This document shows, in pieces, positions 1-10,553 of a stretch of 64,000 nucleotides of DNA. Each line of letters starts with the position of its first letter. Position 1 is the first letter of the stretch. The DNA is taken from NCBI GenBank assembly GCA_944989445.1, contig CALYLW010000121.1:1373537-1437536 (forward strand), read 5' to 3'. The notes under the pieces were generated by a model, which saw nothing but the letters and a program-made list of their open reading frames with translations, was not told where the DNA came from and ran no database searches. The translations under genes were made by a program, and so were the position numbers. Origin of the DNA: Ampullaceana balthica. Taxonomy: Eukaryota > Mollusca > Gastropoda > Lymnaeidae.

Positions 1-5
1 TTACT

Positions 6-758
6 ACTAGACGCCCCGCGGCGTAGCATACGCCGCAGACTTGCTCATGGAGAGTGCAAAGAAAGTGGAGAAATAACGGACACAAACTACAGCACGAAGA
101 AATCAAAACAACGCGAGTGAACGTCGGTTGGGGGGGGGGACTGCCAACTCATTGTTGGTTTCGAGACGTTTGCAGGCGAAATTCGGTACACCCCTAACTT
201 CTATGAAGTCAGCTATAAAACGATAATCGGTTTAAAATCAGAGTTACATAATCGATAATCGGTTTAAAAAAACAACAAAAAACAACAACACGCAATTAAC
301 AACCCTAAACATGACTAACCCTCGCTAGGGTCGGCGAATCACAGTTTATGTTTAAGGGATGGTAGTATTAAAAGGGGAGGCGGGTAACAACAACCTCAGT
401 GTGCTTGTCTCCATGTTGGGAGGCGGGTAACAACAACCTCAGTGTGCTTGTCTCCATGTTGGGAGGCGGGTAACAACAACCTCAGTGTGCTTGTCTCCAT
501 GTTTACTTGCTTATTTTTTACTTACTTTGTGATGCTTTTTGTGTCTGTACTCTCACCCCCACATCCGTTCTTTGCACTGTCTATTATGAGCAAGTCTGCG
601 GCGTATGCTACGCCGCGGGTCTCTCCAGAATTCCTTCTTTTCATTTCACTCACAGTCGTTTGGCCAAACCCATCCCATTTTGACAACTGTGTCTTTCAGG
701 AAGTCTTCACCCGTCATTATATCATTATCGGCGTATGCTACACCGCGGGTTCAGCTAG
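6..758. mobile_element. hairpin-ended repeat, family A (Helitron-like candidate), copy 1
   Basis: The left edge reads ACTAG followed by a GC-rich palindrome (GGCGTA-GC-ATACGCC type). The right edge has the same palindrome inverted and ends CAGCTAGT. A third copy of the palindrome lies inside near 597-618, preceded by an inverted copy of the first 60 bases, so the left part can fold back on itself. A hairpin followed by CTAG|T is what Helitron 3' ends look like. Having it at both edges is closer to the non-autonomous Helentron/HINE type or to a foldback element. No Rep/helicase protein is seen. A 43-bp triplication lies inside (375-502). Family A recurs at 9867-10297, 25594-25643 and 41810-42056. 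Confidence 0.55.
375..502. repeat. 43-bp tandem triplication inside family A
   Basis: The segment beginning GGAGGCGGGTAACAAC recurs at 376, 419 and 462, an exact 43-bp step. The family A copy at 9867-10297 carries only one such unit, so the triplication is specific to this copy. Confidence 0.85.
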
Positions 759-782
759 TGTTGGCAATAAAGGGGTAAAATA

Positions 783-1299
783 AAACAAACCCGTAAAAAC
801 AAAGTTTTTGACTATAAATCCCTTATATATGAGACATAACTAACAGTATTGATTATTTTCAAACACGACATACATTTACAGACTGAATCTGTCTTAACTC
901 AACTTTGCTTCATAACCCTAGGGGGGGGAGGGGTGGGGGGGAGGGGGAGAGGGGAAAAGTCTAGTCACCGATTCGCTTGACCGAGCTCAGCGTGACACGT
1001 AAAATGTAAACAAAAGCACCCCGGTACTTCGATGGGTCGCCTCAACGCGTTAACTCAAACTCTCACGTGGAAACAAAACAATAACAAACAGTGAATTTGA
1101 CTGACATACGTTATATAAGGATAAACTAAAAATGCATTAATTTAATTACGGTACGTTCGATCGACATTGTTAGGTCAGACGGGTCCGTGTGCCAAATTTC
1201 AGCTCGATCGGATCACGGGAAGTGGGTCATTTTTGACTTTTGTTTTTCCGCCCGCCCATGAGATGATGAGACGGCCGCGAAGTTAATATAGGGGATTTA
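783..1299 (+). mobile_element. family B inverted-repeat element, copy 1
   Basis: Begins with a run like CCCGTAAAAACAAAGTTTTT and a TAAATCCCTTATAT motif, carries a G-rich block (about 921-955), then a GATCGATC/CTGAAATTT core. It ends AATATAGGGGATTTAAAA, the inverted form of the left motif. No reading frame is convincing. It forms a tail-to-tail pair with the minus-strand copy at 1471-2025. Class unknown; the subterminal inverted repeats suggest a non-autonomous DNA element. Confidence 0.6.
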
Positions 1300-1470
1300 A
1301 AAACGGGCAAATACAGACATTTTATAATAATTTTAACATTTAAAAAAAAACACTGTTTTCGCTTGGGCTTGAACCCAGGGACCATCGACGTATCTCACAT
1401 TACTGTGAAGGGACAATTGCATTTGGTGAACGCATAGTGCAGTGTTGCCTCACCCACTCCCACACCCTGT
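1300..1470. other. spacer between inverted family B copies, with a tRNA-like B-box
   Basis: The spacer contains, on the minus strand, GGGTTCAAGCCC (near 1366-1377), which resembles a tRNA internal promoter B box. No convincing A box was found, so this may be a decayed SINE head or chance. Confidence 0.3.
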
Positions 1471-2025
1471 TTTAAATCCCTTATATTAACTTCGCGGCCG
1501 TCTCTCTCTCTTCTGTCCTTGGGTCTCGGCGGCGGGCGGAAAACAGAAGTAAAAAATGACCCACTTCTCCATGATCCGATCGAACTGAAATTTGGCACCA
1601 CGGACCGTCTGACCTATCAATGCATCGTATCAAAATTTCAGATCGAGTCGAACGTACCGGTATTTAATTATTTGAATTTTGTTTATCCTTAATATGAGGT
1701 ATGTTAATTTAATTTCACGATTTGTTATTGGTTTTTTGCCACGTGAATGTTTGAGCATTGGAGGCGACCCAACGAAACGTCGGCTGCGCTTTTGTTTACT
1801 TTTCGTGTCACTCTGAGCTCGGTCAAGCGATTCTGGTGACCTGACTTTTCCCATTTCTCCACCCTTCCCCCCCCCCATAGGTGTTATGATGCAAATGTTT
1901 GGAGTTAAGAAGATTCCAGTCGTAAATGTTTGAACTATAATCAATACTGTTAGTTCTGTCTCAGATATAAGGGATTCTATAGTCAAATAACTTTGTTTTT
2001 ACGGGTTTGTTTTATTTTCATTTCT
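1471..2025 (-). mobile_element. family B inverted-repeat element, copy 2 (inverted)
   Basis: Reads on the minus strand as a copy of 783-1299: TAAATCCCTTATATTAAC at its left edge, the TGAAATTT/GATC core at 1580-1650, a C-run at about 1867-1880 (G-run on its own strand) and the ACGGGTTTG end at 2000-2012. With copy 1 it makes a near-palindrome of about 1.2 kb. Confidence 0.6.
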
Positions 2026-2837
2026 CCCACCACGCTTGCCAACCGTGTTTAGTTGAACCGAGGAGGGTCATTACGTCATGATAGGTTGCACTACTTGCAG
2101 CTGCTTGCATCGCATGGTCCCATGAAGAGAATTATATATATAGATAGATTACACAAATAGGAGAAACTTGTAACAACTAAATCTTCTAAGTAAAAAATCA
2201 TTTATAAATATTCTAACGTAGCGCAATAGCTTCGACTTATGGTAAACAATTGTTCATTTAAGTATAAATAAGGGTCAGCAGGGATTGGGGTAGGGGTGGA
2301 TATGGAGCAATTCTATGAAATGACGTTTTATTGATTGATGTCTTGAAAAGGCGGCAATGTGGTTAATGTTTTTGACAAATAATGGAATACATTTTTAAAG
2401 AAGCTAAAAAAATCCGTTGAAAAATGACGGCGAGATAACAAGAAATTAAGTTATAGCACTTATTTTAAAAAAAAATCAACACCACTTCCGAATGGCATGA
2501 ACAGTAAATCTACCTTTTAATCCACTAACCAAAAAATGTGTATAATAAGGGGAATAGCTACCAACATTAACCTAAGACCATATCACGTATAATCCAAAGT
2601 GTCTTTTTAATGTTATGTGTGTTTTTGTTAAACTAGCTGATAAAAGGTAAATGCAAGAGGACCCCCACCCCCCCTTTCCCACACAGACTTCAAAGGAACG
2701 GACTTTATTCGCCCAGGTCCCTTCAATAATTGAGCATGGATAACAAACTGTATGTGTATAACTTTTTGTTATGTGCAAGAAAAATGGCTTCAGACCCCAA
2801 GCCAGATGGAGTAGATAGTATGAGTTCATTTTCATCT

Positions 2838-3003
2838 AATATTGTGTTAGTACTCAATGTAGTCTAGGTCCATCAATTTATATATCTCATATAATATTGT
2901 GTTAGTACTCAATGTAGTCCAGATTCATCCATTTATATATCTCATATAATATTGTGATAGTACTCAATGTAGTCCAGATTCATCCATTTATATATCTCAT
3001 ATA
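2838..3003. repeat. 55-bp tandem repeat, three copies
   Basis: ATTGTGTTAG starts at 2841 and 2896 and, with one change, at 2951, an exact 55-bp step. Copies differ by a few substitutions. No coding function is seen. Confidence 0.85.
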
Positions 3004-3200
3004 ACAAAAACAGCCCAAACAGAGGCATCTTATGTAAATTTACAAACAACCCTATTTTTGATTCTGGATCCTTTTGCATGGATATGTAATCAAGGTTTGG
3101 TAAAGATCCATAAAAACATGTGCCAACGTATGCGGAGCAAAAATAAGTCCCCACCATTATTCAACTGCTCTCTTTCTCTCTGTCTCTCTCTCTTTCTCTC

Positions 3201-3205
<5 letters not shown>

Positions 3206-3245
<40 letters not shown>
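3206..3245. repeat. (TG)n microsatellite after a CT-rich tract
   Basis: About 19 uninterrupted TG units follow a CT/TTTC-rich tract from about 3170. Poly-CV and poly-TH frames over it are artefacts of the dinucleotide. Confidence 0.95.
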
Positions 3246-3246
<1 letters not shown>

Positions 3247-4063
3247 TCACCCTTCTTTAATTCCTCGGTCAATTTTTTCCACACATCCATTCTTCCCCAA
3301 TCTGTTTCTTCCTCCATTTATTCTCAACACTCTTCTTTTTCTATTGCCCTCTAACCTCCCTCCAATCCGTACTCTATATATCTCTGTTCCCTCTCTTTAT
3401 CTGCCTGTTCCTTCCCTCCCCTCTCACTGTTTGTATCTTCTCTTGGTGCATGTAGCATCTTAAAGAGTCTATAAGTATACTCGCCCATGTTAAAATAATA
3501 TTGTGAGGTTAGGTATAGGATAAAACAGTGTAAAGAACCAGTGAAGATTGCGGCACTTTATGAAGAAACGACTTCTGCAACTGAAATTGTAAGCCGACAC
3601 TCTGAGAGACAAGTCATTGTTTTCCTCTATATTTTTATTTATCACGACTATTTTAATTGTTCGTGTTTTTTTTTCCAGAACGCTTTATGTGGATACTCGT
3701 TAAACAATTTTTATGTCACATATTTCTCTGTTATGTTACCCCCATCCTCACCATAACTGCTACTTTTTTCTCCTTCAAATTAGTTTAAGGGTAGAACACG
3801 ATCAGTAAAATATGATCTGTAATAAAGTTAATAAAACTTGATTACCTTTGCCACCTGTGCACCTATATAGTGAGATATTTAGATTTAATGACACCCCTCC
3901 TACACATACACACACATACACATACACACAACCAGGCCGAGTGAAGCTATACTGCAACTAAAAATAAAATCCACAGTTAACTAAAGACGCATCGTCCCGA
4001 TTTGAGATTTAAAAAAAAAGTATTCTGCGACGCGTGGACCGTTCTACCTTACGACATGCTTAC

Positions 4064-4235
4064 CAGTGCTGGATTTACCTATTTGCTAAACAAGCTATAG
4101 CTTAGGGCCCCGCCTTCTTGGGGGCCCCCCGGAATTTTTTCATCATATTTTGCACTGGCATAGGATAACTGGACTTTAAAACGGCCCCCATATCTAAAGT
4201 GGCTTAAGGCCCTATCAAGTCTAAATCCTGCCCTG
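4064..4235. mobile_element. 172-bp hAT-type MITE
   Basis: Left end CAGTGCTGGATTTA and right end TAAATCCTGCCCTG form imperfect terminal inverted repeats. The flanks are ATGCTTAC (4056-4063) and ATTCTTAC (4236-4243), an 8-bp duplication with one mismatch. Eight-bp duplications and CAG...CTG ends are typical of the hAT superfamily. There is no coding capacity. Confidence 0.75.
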
Positions 4236-4751
4236 ATTCTTACACTACTGCAATAAGGACATAATTCAAAACTTAAAACGCATGCACATAATGTCAAGTA
4301 GCGTTTAAAATAAATAAATAAATAACTGAAAGGAGATTTTTAAATTTAATGTCTTATTATGCAAATTGAAGTGAAATTCTTATGTTACATCTATTATAAT
4401 CGAGTGTTTTTTAAAAAAAAGGATTTCCATGGAGATAGTTCGACTGTGGTAAGGTGGATTTCCTTTTTTCACGCCGAGGCTGTTTGATTGTTTAAGGCAG
4501 GCGACTTTACTGTTTCAGGGTAACTTGTTTGTTTTTGACTATACTATAGTATGTGAAGAGGTATTAAAACGTGACTTGACACACTCGGTGATAAATTGAA
4601 AGTAAATTTTACTACTTACCGCCTCTAGCCACACATTTGTTGTTAACACTTGATTTTTCTCATCCTGTGAGTTAAAAAATCAAGAAAAGTTTAATTAACA
4701 AACGACAAATACAGGCTCAAACATGAATTACACATCAAATAAACTTTAAAT

Positions 4752-5245
4752 TAAAAAAACCCCGTAAAAACAAGTTTTTGAATATAAATCCTTTATGTAC
4801 GAGAAATAACTAAAAGAATGTTCATTATAATACGCAGCGCAAGACCATCCAAAAATACACAATTATAGTTGTGTCGTAAAACATGTTTAATATAATGCGC
4901 ACCGATCAGGAAGATGTTTATAAAAAGTGTTGTCAATAAAATACGCACCTTATTGCGCGACAGAAAGGTTGTTCAATATAATACGCACCGCGACACTCTA
5001 TCTCAAAAAATAACATGATACATAGAGAAAAATAAAATAATCTAAAAATTCAATAATTTAATGAAAGTACATGCGATCGATCTGAAATTTTGATACATCG
5101 TTTTTATCATCGGTACGAGTCCACCTGCAAAATTTCAGATCGCTAGCTTACGAGGAAGTGGGTTAAAAATCAAGCGAGCAAGCAAGCAGCAAGCAAGGGT
5201 TCAAACAGACGCAACGAGTTAATATAAAGGATTTTAAAATGAGAA
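4752..5245 (+). mobile_element. family B element, diverged subfamily B2
   Basis: Shares the CCCGTAAAAACAAG start, the TAAATCC...TATG motif, the CGATCGATCTGAAATTTTGA core (near 5073) and a GTTAATATAAAGGATTTT end with family B. The left half differs: it holds repeated ATAATACGCACCG-like segments instead of the G-rich block. A close minus-strand copy is at 48866-49372. Confidence 0.6.
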
Positions 5246-5432
5246 CCATTTCAGTTTTAAAAGTAAAATAAATAGATAAAAAGAAATGAATAACATCGTT
5301 CTTTCGAGAGAAATACGCTGGAAGTAATTTCATTATTCGTAGAAACTATAGGGACAGTGAAATAATTTCACGTACAAGACAAACGCTGGATAACTTGTTT
5401 TCTGACCACTCTTTGAAAACACTTATCCCTAA

Positions 5433-5666
5433 ACATTTGCAACGCTGTCACTTGCGCATATTTCTGTATTTAAAACCACAAAAGAGCTATTAATATTACC
5501 CGATGAGTTATTACAGAGGACTTGGGAACTGGGTCTTAAAGATATTGCTAAAAGTCATTTTGTCGGTGTCTTCTCAAAGAATCAAGAGCAGGTATATAGA
5601 GTTTGGAAAACGTTGTATGGCCACAATAAACTCCGCGTCCAAAGAAACTGTCACGTGTCTATTTGA
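5433..5666 (+). pseudogene. short protein-like open frame, possible globin-like relic
   Basis: This frame has no ATG start and runs 77 codons to a TGA at 5664. It includes LLQRTWELGLKDIAKSHF and, further on, a QEQVYRVWKTLYG stretch. The spacing of W, F and the VYRVWKTLYG block reminds me of the A-to-E helix region of invertebrate globins or neuroglobin-like proteins, but about four residues seem missing and there are no clear splice sites. That resemblance is inference from memory, so treat the frame as an unrecognised relic. Confidence 0.2.
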
Positions 5667-6436
5667 CTTGTTCTGCAACAGCTGTGAACAGTTCGGTGCT
5701 AGTTCCCTCAACAAGATTCTTATGCTTCCTTAAAATTGAATTCTGCTTCACCCCTGAAAAACGTATTCTTCTATATGCCTCCACTTTAATAAAATTTAAG
5801 TATATATCAATAACTGTGCATATTCGTTATAAACAAGATGATTTAATGACTCAGAGATGTAAATATACATATGGAATAATTTTGTCAAATTTGCGAAGTC
5901 GAAGAAATTCATGAGCTCTAATTTTAAAATTTTAAAAAAATGTTTACTTTCTAATGTTTAAAAAAAATAATGGAAAGGAACATTAAAAGTATCTGGTTTT
6001 GTCCCGTTTCCGACGTAAAAGAACAACACGAAGATACTTGAGAGAAGACAATTTTTTTTTCCAGATGAAGCAGGTTTTCGAAACATGTTAATTTTCAGCA
6101 CGAATAGCAACGGCATGACAATAAAAAGTAATCGAATACCATTGTAAGGTGTTGGGAAGGGGAGGGGTTTCTTTCTAAAGAAAAATAATAATTGCAAGCT
6201 CTGAACATTCAAGACTGTTATCTCTTGTTAAAGCTTCAAACTCATTTCGTAGCATTGTTAGTGCAAAAACTAGCGATTGAATTTTAAGCCTCATATAGAC
6301 TTTAATTTTCATCTGTTTCATAATTTGACGTTTATAGATTTTGGATTTAGATATTTTATTCACACATGAATATTCGGAGGCTTGTTGTTGCACAGCGTAA
6401 GATTTCCTACATATCTCCAATAAGTGCGTCTAGAAC
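5667..6436. other. AT-rich non-coding sequence
   Basis: No gene, known repeat or RNA was recognised. The frames present are short and low in complexity. Confidence 0.4.
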
Positions 6437-6444
6437 ATCAAGCT

Positions 6445-7073
6445 CAGGGGGCGGGATTAAGACTGCACGGAGCCCCTGGCTGCAATTCAAACTGGGGCCC
6501 TATCCAGCTAGCGTCCCTTTAAATAAAATGATTGCTAGCAGCTAATATAAGACTGTAACTTGTAACTAGAGAGTCCATTGGTACCTTGTTCATAATGTGT
6601 CTGTACTCCGGGATCGGATTCATCAAAAAACCGAACACAAAGAAATAACTGTTTGCCTGGAAACTAAAATTGAGTGTAAAAAGATAATTTAAAAAAAAAG
6701 ATAAATGGAAGAAAAAAATATGCCCCCGCCGGGAATCGAGCCCGGTATCACGCTTCAAGCTACCACGTTGCTACAAGACCACGAGATCCTGACAAATGTA
6801 GAAATTTTTTAAAGATATAAATAGTATATATTATATATTTTCACTTATTGAGCTAATCAAATCAAGTTTTTAGATACTGAGGCTACCGGGTCCGAATAGC
6901 GATCAGATTAATAATAGATACGATTTTTATTAACTTATTTAATTTATGATATTTTTTAGAGATTCGTGCAAACATTTGTTCACCTTCATAATAAATTATA
7001 CTAAATTTGGGGGCCCATAAATCTTCGAGGGCCCCAATGCTTTAGCCCGTTCAGCCCCTTTAATCTGCCATAG
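6445..7073 (+). mobile_element. hAT-type MITE, family M (629 bp), intact
   Basis: Starts CAGGGG-CGG-ATTAAGAC and ends TAATCTGCCATAG. It is flanked by a perfect 8-bp duplication, ATCAAGCT (6437-6444 and 7074-7081). Inside, on the minus strand at about 6720-6790, is a tRNA-like stretch with TAGCAACGTGG (A-box-like) and GGCTCGATTCC (B-box-like). There is no transposase. Other copies are at 8105-10525 (interrupted), 30554-31196 and 44598-45177 (inverted), with a fragment at 46393-46519. Confidence 0.85.
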
Positions 7074-8104
7074 ATCAAGCTTGCATTGCAATCATCTCGT
7101 TAAATAAGTTATACAATGTGAAGTGGAAATTGTTGACTTTGTTCATTACCACGTGTTACCATATACGGTGTGATACAAATATTCCTCTCCATTCAATTAC
7201 ATCGAAAGTGTTTATATAAAAATAAAACATATCAACAGGAAAATAACTTCCACATTTCCACCATCCTCCTACCCGCTACTTCACCTTCGCCAAAATTGAC
7301 TATAAATAAATCTCTACTTTGGCTTGAACATCAAATTTATTGTTTAAAAAATATCATGTTTCGTGGACGAGTCTACATCTCATTTTCCTGTAATACAAAG
7401 GCCTAATCACTATTTTAGAAAAATGAAGGAAAAAAAAACAGCAACAACATGCGTATTACTAATGAAAAGATAAAGATTGACTGACAACAAACATTTCGAT
7501 TGCATATCCTGGCATAAAGAAAAAATACAACATGTTGTCAAACATCCTAAATCGCTGCAACGTTTTTCCCATCTAATCGCGCCCTTTACATAATTTCTGT
7601 TCCTTTCCGCTCCTCGTTTGGAACTGTGTTTAATTTCGGTTAGCAAATAATCAATAGCAACTCCTTAGACATGAACTAATGTGGAATTAATCCCAAGAAA
7701 AACACAACATGAGGGTCGGCAGCGGAGGTCGGCCAATTAATCCCAAGAAAAACACAACATGAGGGTCGGCAGCGAAGGTCGGCCAATTAATCCCGATAGT
7801 TTATTTGACGTGGAAGATGGGGGATTGGGGGTGGGAGTGGGAATTTCCAATTTTTAAAGATCCAAATTAAATTTTAGACTGATATTTAGGGAATGTTCTG
7901 GGAGATTGCATTTAATATCATTATTAATGTAGCCATCACAGTAAAATAGTTTCTGTTGATCAAACGAGTGCTCAGACTAGAAACTCTTATGAGACTTATG
8001 TCCGAAGACACGAAACATTTCCTTGTCGTCCAATCAGCACTCTCCCTTGTCAAAGTACAATAAAAAAAAGAGAGAGGGGGAAGGCAAGTACAGAGTACTA
8101 TTAG
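7074..8104. other. non-coding sequence with a 50-bp duplication
   Basis: No gene was recognised. A 50-bp unit (AATTAATCCCAAGAAAAAC...GGTCGGCC) is present twice plus a partial third copy at about 7686-7797. Confidence 0.5.
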
Positions 8105-8367
8105 CAGGGGCGGATTTAGACTGCACGGGGTACCTGGCTGCAATTCAAACTGGTGCCCTATTCAGACAGCGTCCCTTTAAATAAAATGATAGCTAGCATC
8201 TAATATAAGACTGTAACTTGTAACTAAATAGTCCATTAGTTTCTTTCTCATACTTTGTCTGTACTACGGGATCGGCCTTCCCAGCCAAAAAGATTATTCA
8301 TGAAAAAAACCGAACACGAAGAAATAACTTTTTGCCGGTATCCTAAAATTGGGTGTAAAAAGACAAT

Positions 8368-8953
8368 TAAATAAAACAAACCCGTAAAAACAAAGTTTTT
8401 GACTATAAATCCCTTATATATGAGACATAACTAACAGTATTGATTATTTTCAAACATTTACAGACTGAATCTGTCTTAACTCAACTTTGCATCATAACCC
8501 TAGTGGGGGGGAGGGGTGGGTGGGGGAGGGGTGGGTTGGGGGGTGGGTGGGGGGGGAGAGGGGAAAAGTCTGGTCACCGATTCGCTTGACCGAGCTCAGA
8601 GTGACACGTAAAATGTAAACAAAAGCGCCCGTCGCTTCGTTGGGTCGCCTCAATGCGTCAGCTCAAAATTTCACGTGGGAAAAAAACAATAACAAACCGT
8701 GAATTTAAATTACATACCTCATATAAGGATAAACTAAAAATGCATTAATTTAATTACGGTACGTTCGATCGATCTGAAATTTTGATACGATGCATTGTTA
8801 GGTTAGACGGGTCCGTGTGCCAAATTTCAGTTCGATCGGATCATGGGAAGTGGGTCATTTTTGACTTCTGTTTTTCCGCCCGCCGAGCCCAAGACAGACA
8901 GAGATGATGAGATGACGACAGAGACGGCCGCGAAGTTAATATAAGGGATTTAA
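8368..8953 (+). mobile_element. family B element, first unit of a tandem pair
   Basis: Full-length family B: CCCGTAAAAACAAAG start, very G-rich block at 8504-8565, GATCGATC core near 8767 and a GTTAATATAAGGGATTTA end. It is immediately followed by a second copy in the same orientation. Confidence 0.7.
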
Positions 8954-9543
8954 AAAAAACAAACCCGTAAAAACAAAGTTTTTGACTATAAATCCCTTAT
9001 ATATGAGACATAACTAACAGTATTGATTATTTTCAAACATTTACAGACTGAATCAGTCTTAACTCAAGTTTGCTTCATAACCCTGGGGGGGGGAGGTGTG
9101 GGTGGGAGGGGGGAGGGGTGGGTGGGAGGGGGAGAGGGGAAAAAACATTGACAGACTGACACCGAGTGATGTCCCTTGTCTTTAATAAATGGGGGTGGGA
9201 CGTGAGGGGGTGTCGGCTCGACGGTCGGCGTCAACTCAAACTCACGTGAAATTGGAAGAAAAAAAAACCCAAAAAAAACGTGAATTTAAATTACATACCT
9301 CATATAAGGATAAACTAAAAATGCATTAATTTAATTACGGTACGTTCGATCGATCTGAAATTTTGATACGATGCATTGTTAGGTCAGACGGGTCCGTGTG
9401 CCAAATTTCAGTTCGATCGGATCATGGGAAGTGGGTCATTTTTGACTTCTGTTTTTCCGCCCGCCGAGCCCAAGACAGACAGAGAGAGAGAGATGATGAG
9501 AGAGATGATGAGAGAGACGCCGGTGAAGTTAATATAAGGGATT
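8954..9543 (+). mobile_element. family B element, second unit of a tandem pair
   Basis: Direct repeat of 8368-8953 with its own G-rich block (about 9086-9137) and the same end motif at 9526-9546. The middle differs from unit 1 (for example an altered segment at about 9145-9235), so the pair is not a fresh duplication. Confidence 0.7.
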
Positions 9544-9866
9544 TAAAAAAGACAAATGGAAAAAAATGTATTCCCCCGCCGGGAATCGACCGCGTCACCG
9601 CTCGCACCGCAAGCCGACACACGTTCACACGACTAGGAGAGCTTGACGAAAGATGTAAATTTTAAAAATATAAACAATATCAATATACATAATTCCCGTT
9701 GTCTGTATGTATGTATGTATGTATGTATGGAATAATGTTGTTAGGTGGCCCTGCGATCGATTTTGTATAAAAATATTATATGACGTCATTGTTTTATGCT
9801 TATATTTTTATTTTTGAAAAGTGAACGATGTAAAAATAGGATTTGAGGATTTATAATTATTATGAA

Positions 9867-10297
9867 ACTAGACGCCCCGCGGCATAGCATAGGCCGCAGA
9901 CTTGCTCATGGAGAGTGCAAAGAGAGTGGAAAAAGAACGGACACAAACTACAGCACGAAGAAATCAAAACAACGCGAGTGAACGTCGGTTAATAAATGGG
10001 AGGCGGGTAACAACAACCTCAGTGTGCATGTCTTTACGTTAACTCGCTATTTTTTTATTTACTTAGTGCTGCTCTTTTGTGTCTGTACTCTCACCCCCCC
10101 CCCAACCGTTCTTTGCACTTTCTATGATGAGCAAGTCTGCGGCGTAAGCTACGCCGCGGGTCTCTCCAGAGTTCCTTCTTTTCATTCACTCACAGTCGTT
10201 TGCCCAAACCCACCCCATTTTGACAACTATGTCTTTCAGGAAGTCTTCACCCGTCACTAAATCATTAGCGGCGTATGCTACGCCGTGGGTCAGCTAG
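9867..10297. mobile_element. hairpin-ended repeat, family A, copy 2 (431 bp)
   Basis: Starts ACTAGACGCCCCGCGG and ends GGTCAGCTAG|T, with the GC-rich palindrome at the left edge, in the middle (about 10139-10158) and at the right edge. It is inserted in the family M element and is the most compact complete copy in the window. Confidence 0.65.
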
Positions 10298-10553
10298 TTC
10301 TTTAATATTTTCTTTTATTAAGCCTACAAAATCAGGTTTTTCGCTTACTAAGACTATCGGGGCCGAATAGCGATTAGATTAATAGATAAGATTTTATTAA
10401 TTTATTTAATTTATGATGTTTTCAGGAATTCATTCAAACATTTGTCCAAATTTATTATAAAATATACTAAATTTGGGGGGTCCCTGGCTTTAGCCCGTTC
10501 AGCCCCGCCCTTTAATCCGCCATAGACTATTAGTAATAAAAATCTAAATTTTC

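Larger units (their letters stand above)
2026..4055. other. AT-rich non-coding sequence with simple repeats
   Basis: No gene was recognised. It holds the 55-bp triplication (2838-3003), a pyrimidine tract running into a TG microsatellite (3170-3245), and AT-rich DNA that is probably intron 2 of the nAChR gene. The short frames here are shadows of the repeats. Confidence 0.5.
8105..10525 (+). mobile_element. family M hAT MITE split by several nested insertions
   Basis: The outer element starts CAGGGGCGGATTTA at 8105 and ends TAATCCGCCATAG at 10525, with a perfect 8-bp duplication ACTATTAG (8097-8104 and 10526-10533). Family M sequence occupies 8105 to about 8367, about 9544-9690 and about 10298-10525. 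Between these lie a tandem pair of family B elements and a family A element, plus a short TGTA tract. The exact outer duplication shows that the interior was filled after insertion. Confidence 0.8.

Noticed and set aside
2790..2836. nAChR exon 3 on the minus strand (a DENELILST-like frame)
   Set aside because: It lacks the DEKNQ core and the WL motif, has a poor acceptor, and no donor at the expected 45 bases.
3058..3463. Cys/Val-repeat proteins at the TG tract
   Set aside because: Low-complexity frames created by (TG)n and CT-rich sequence.
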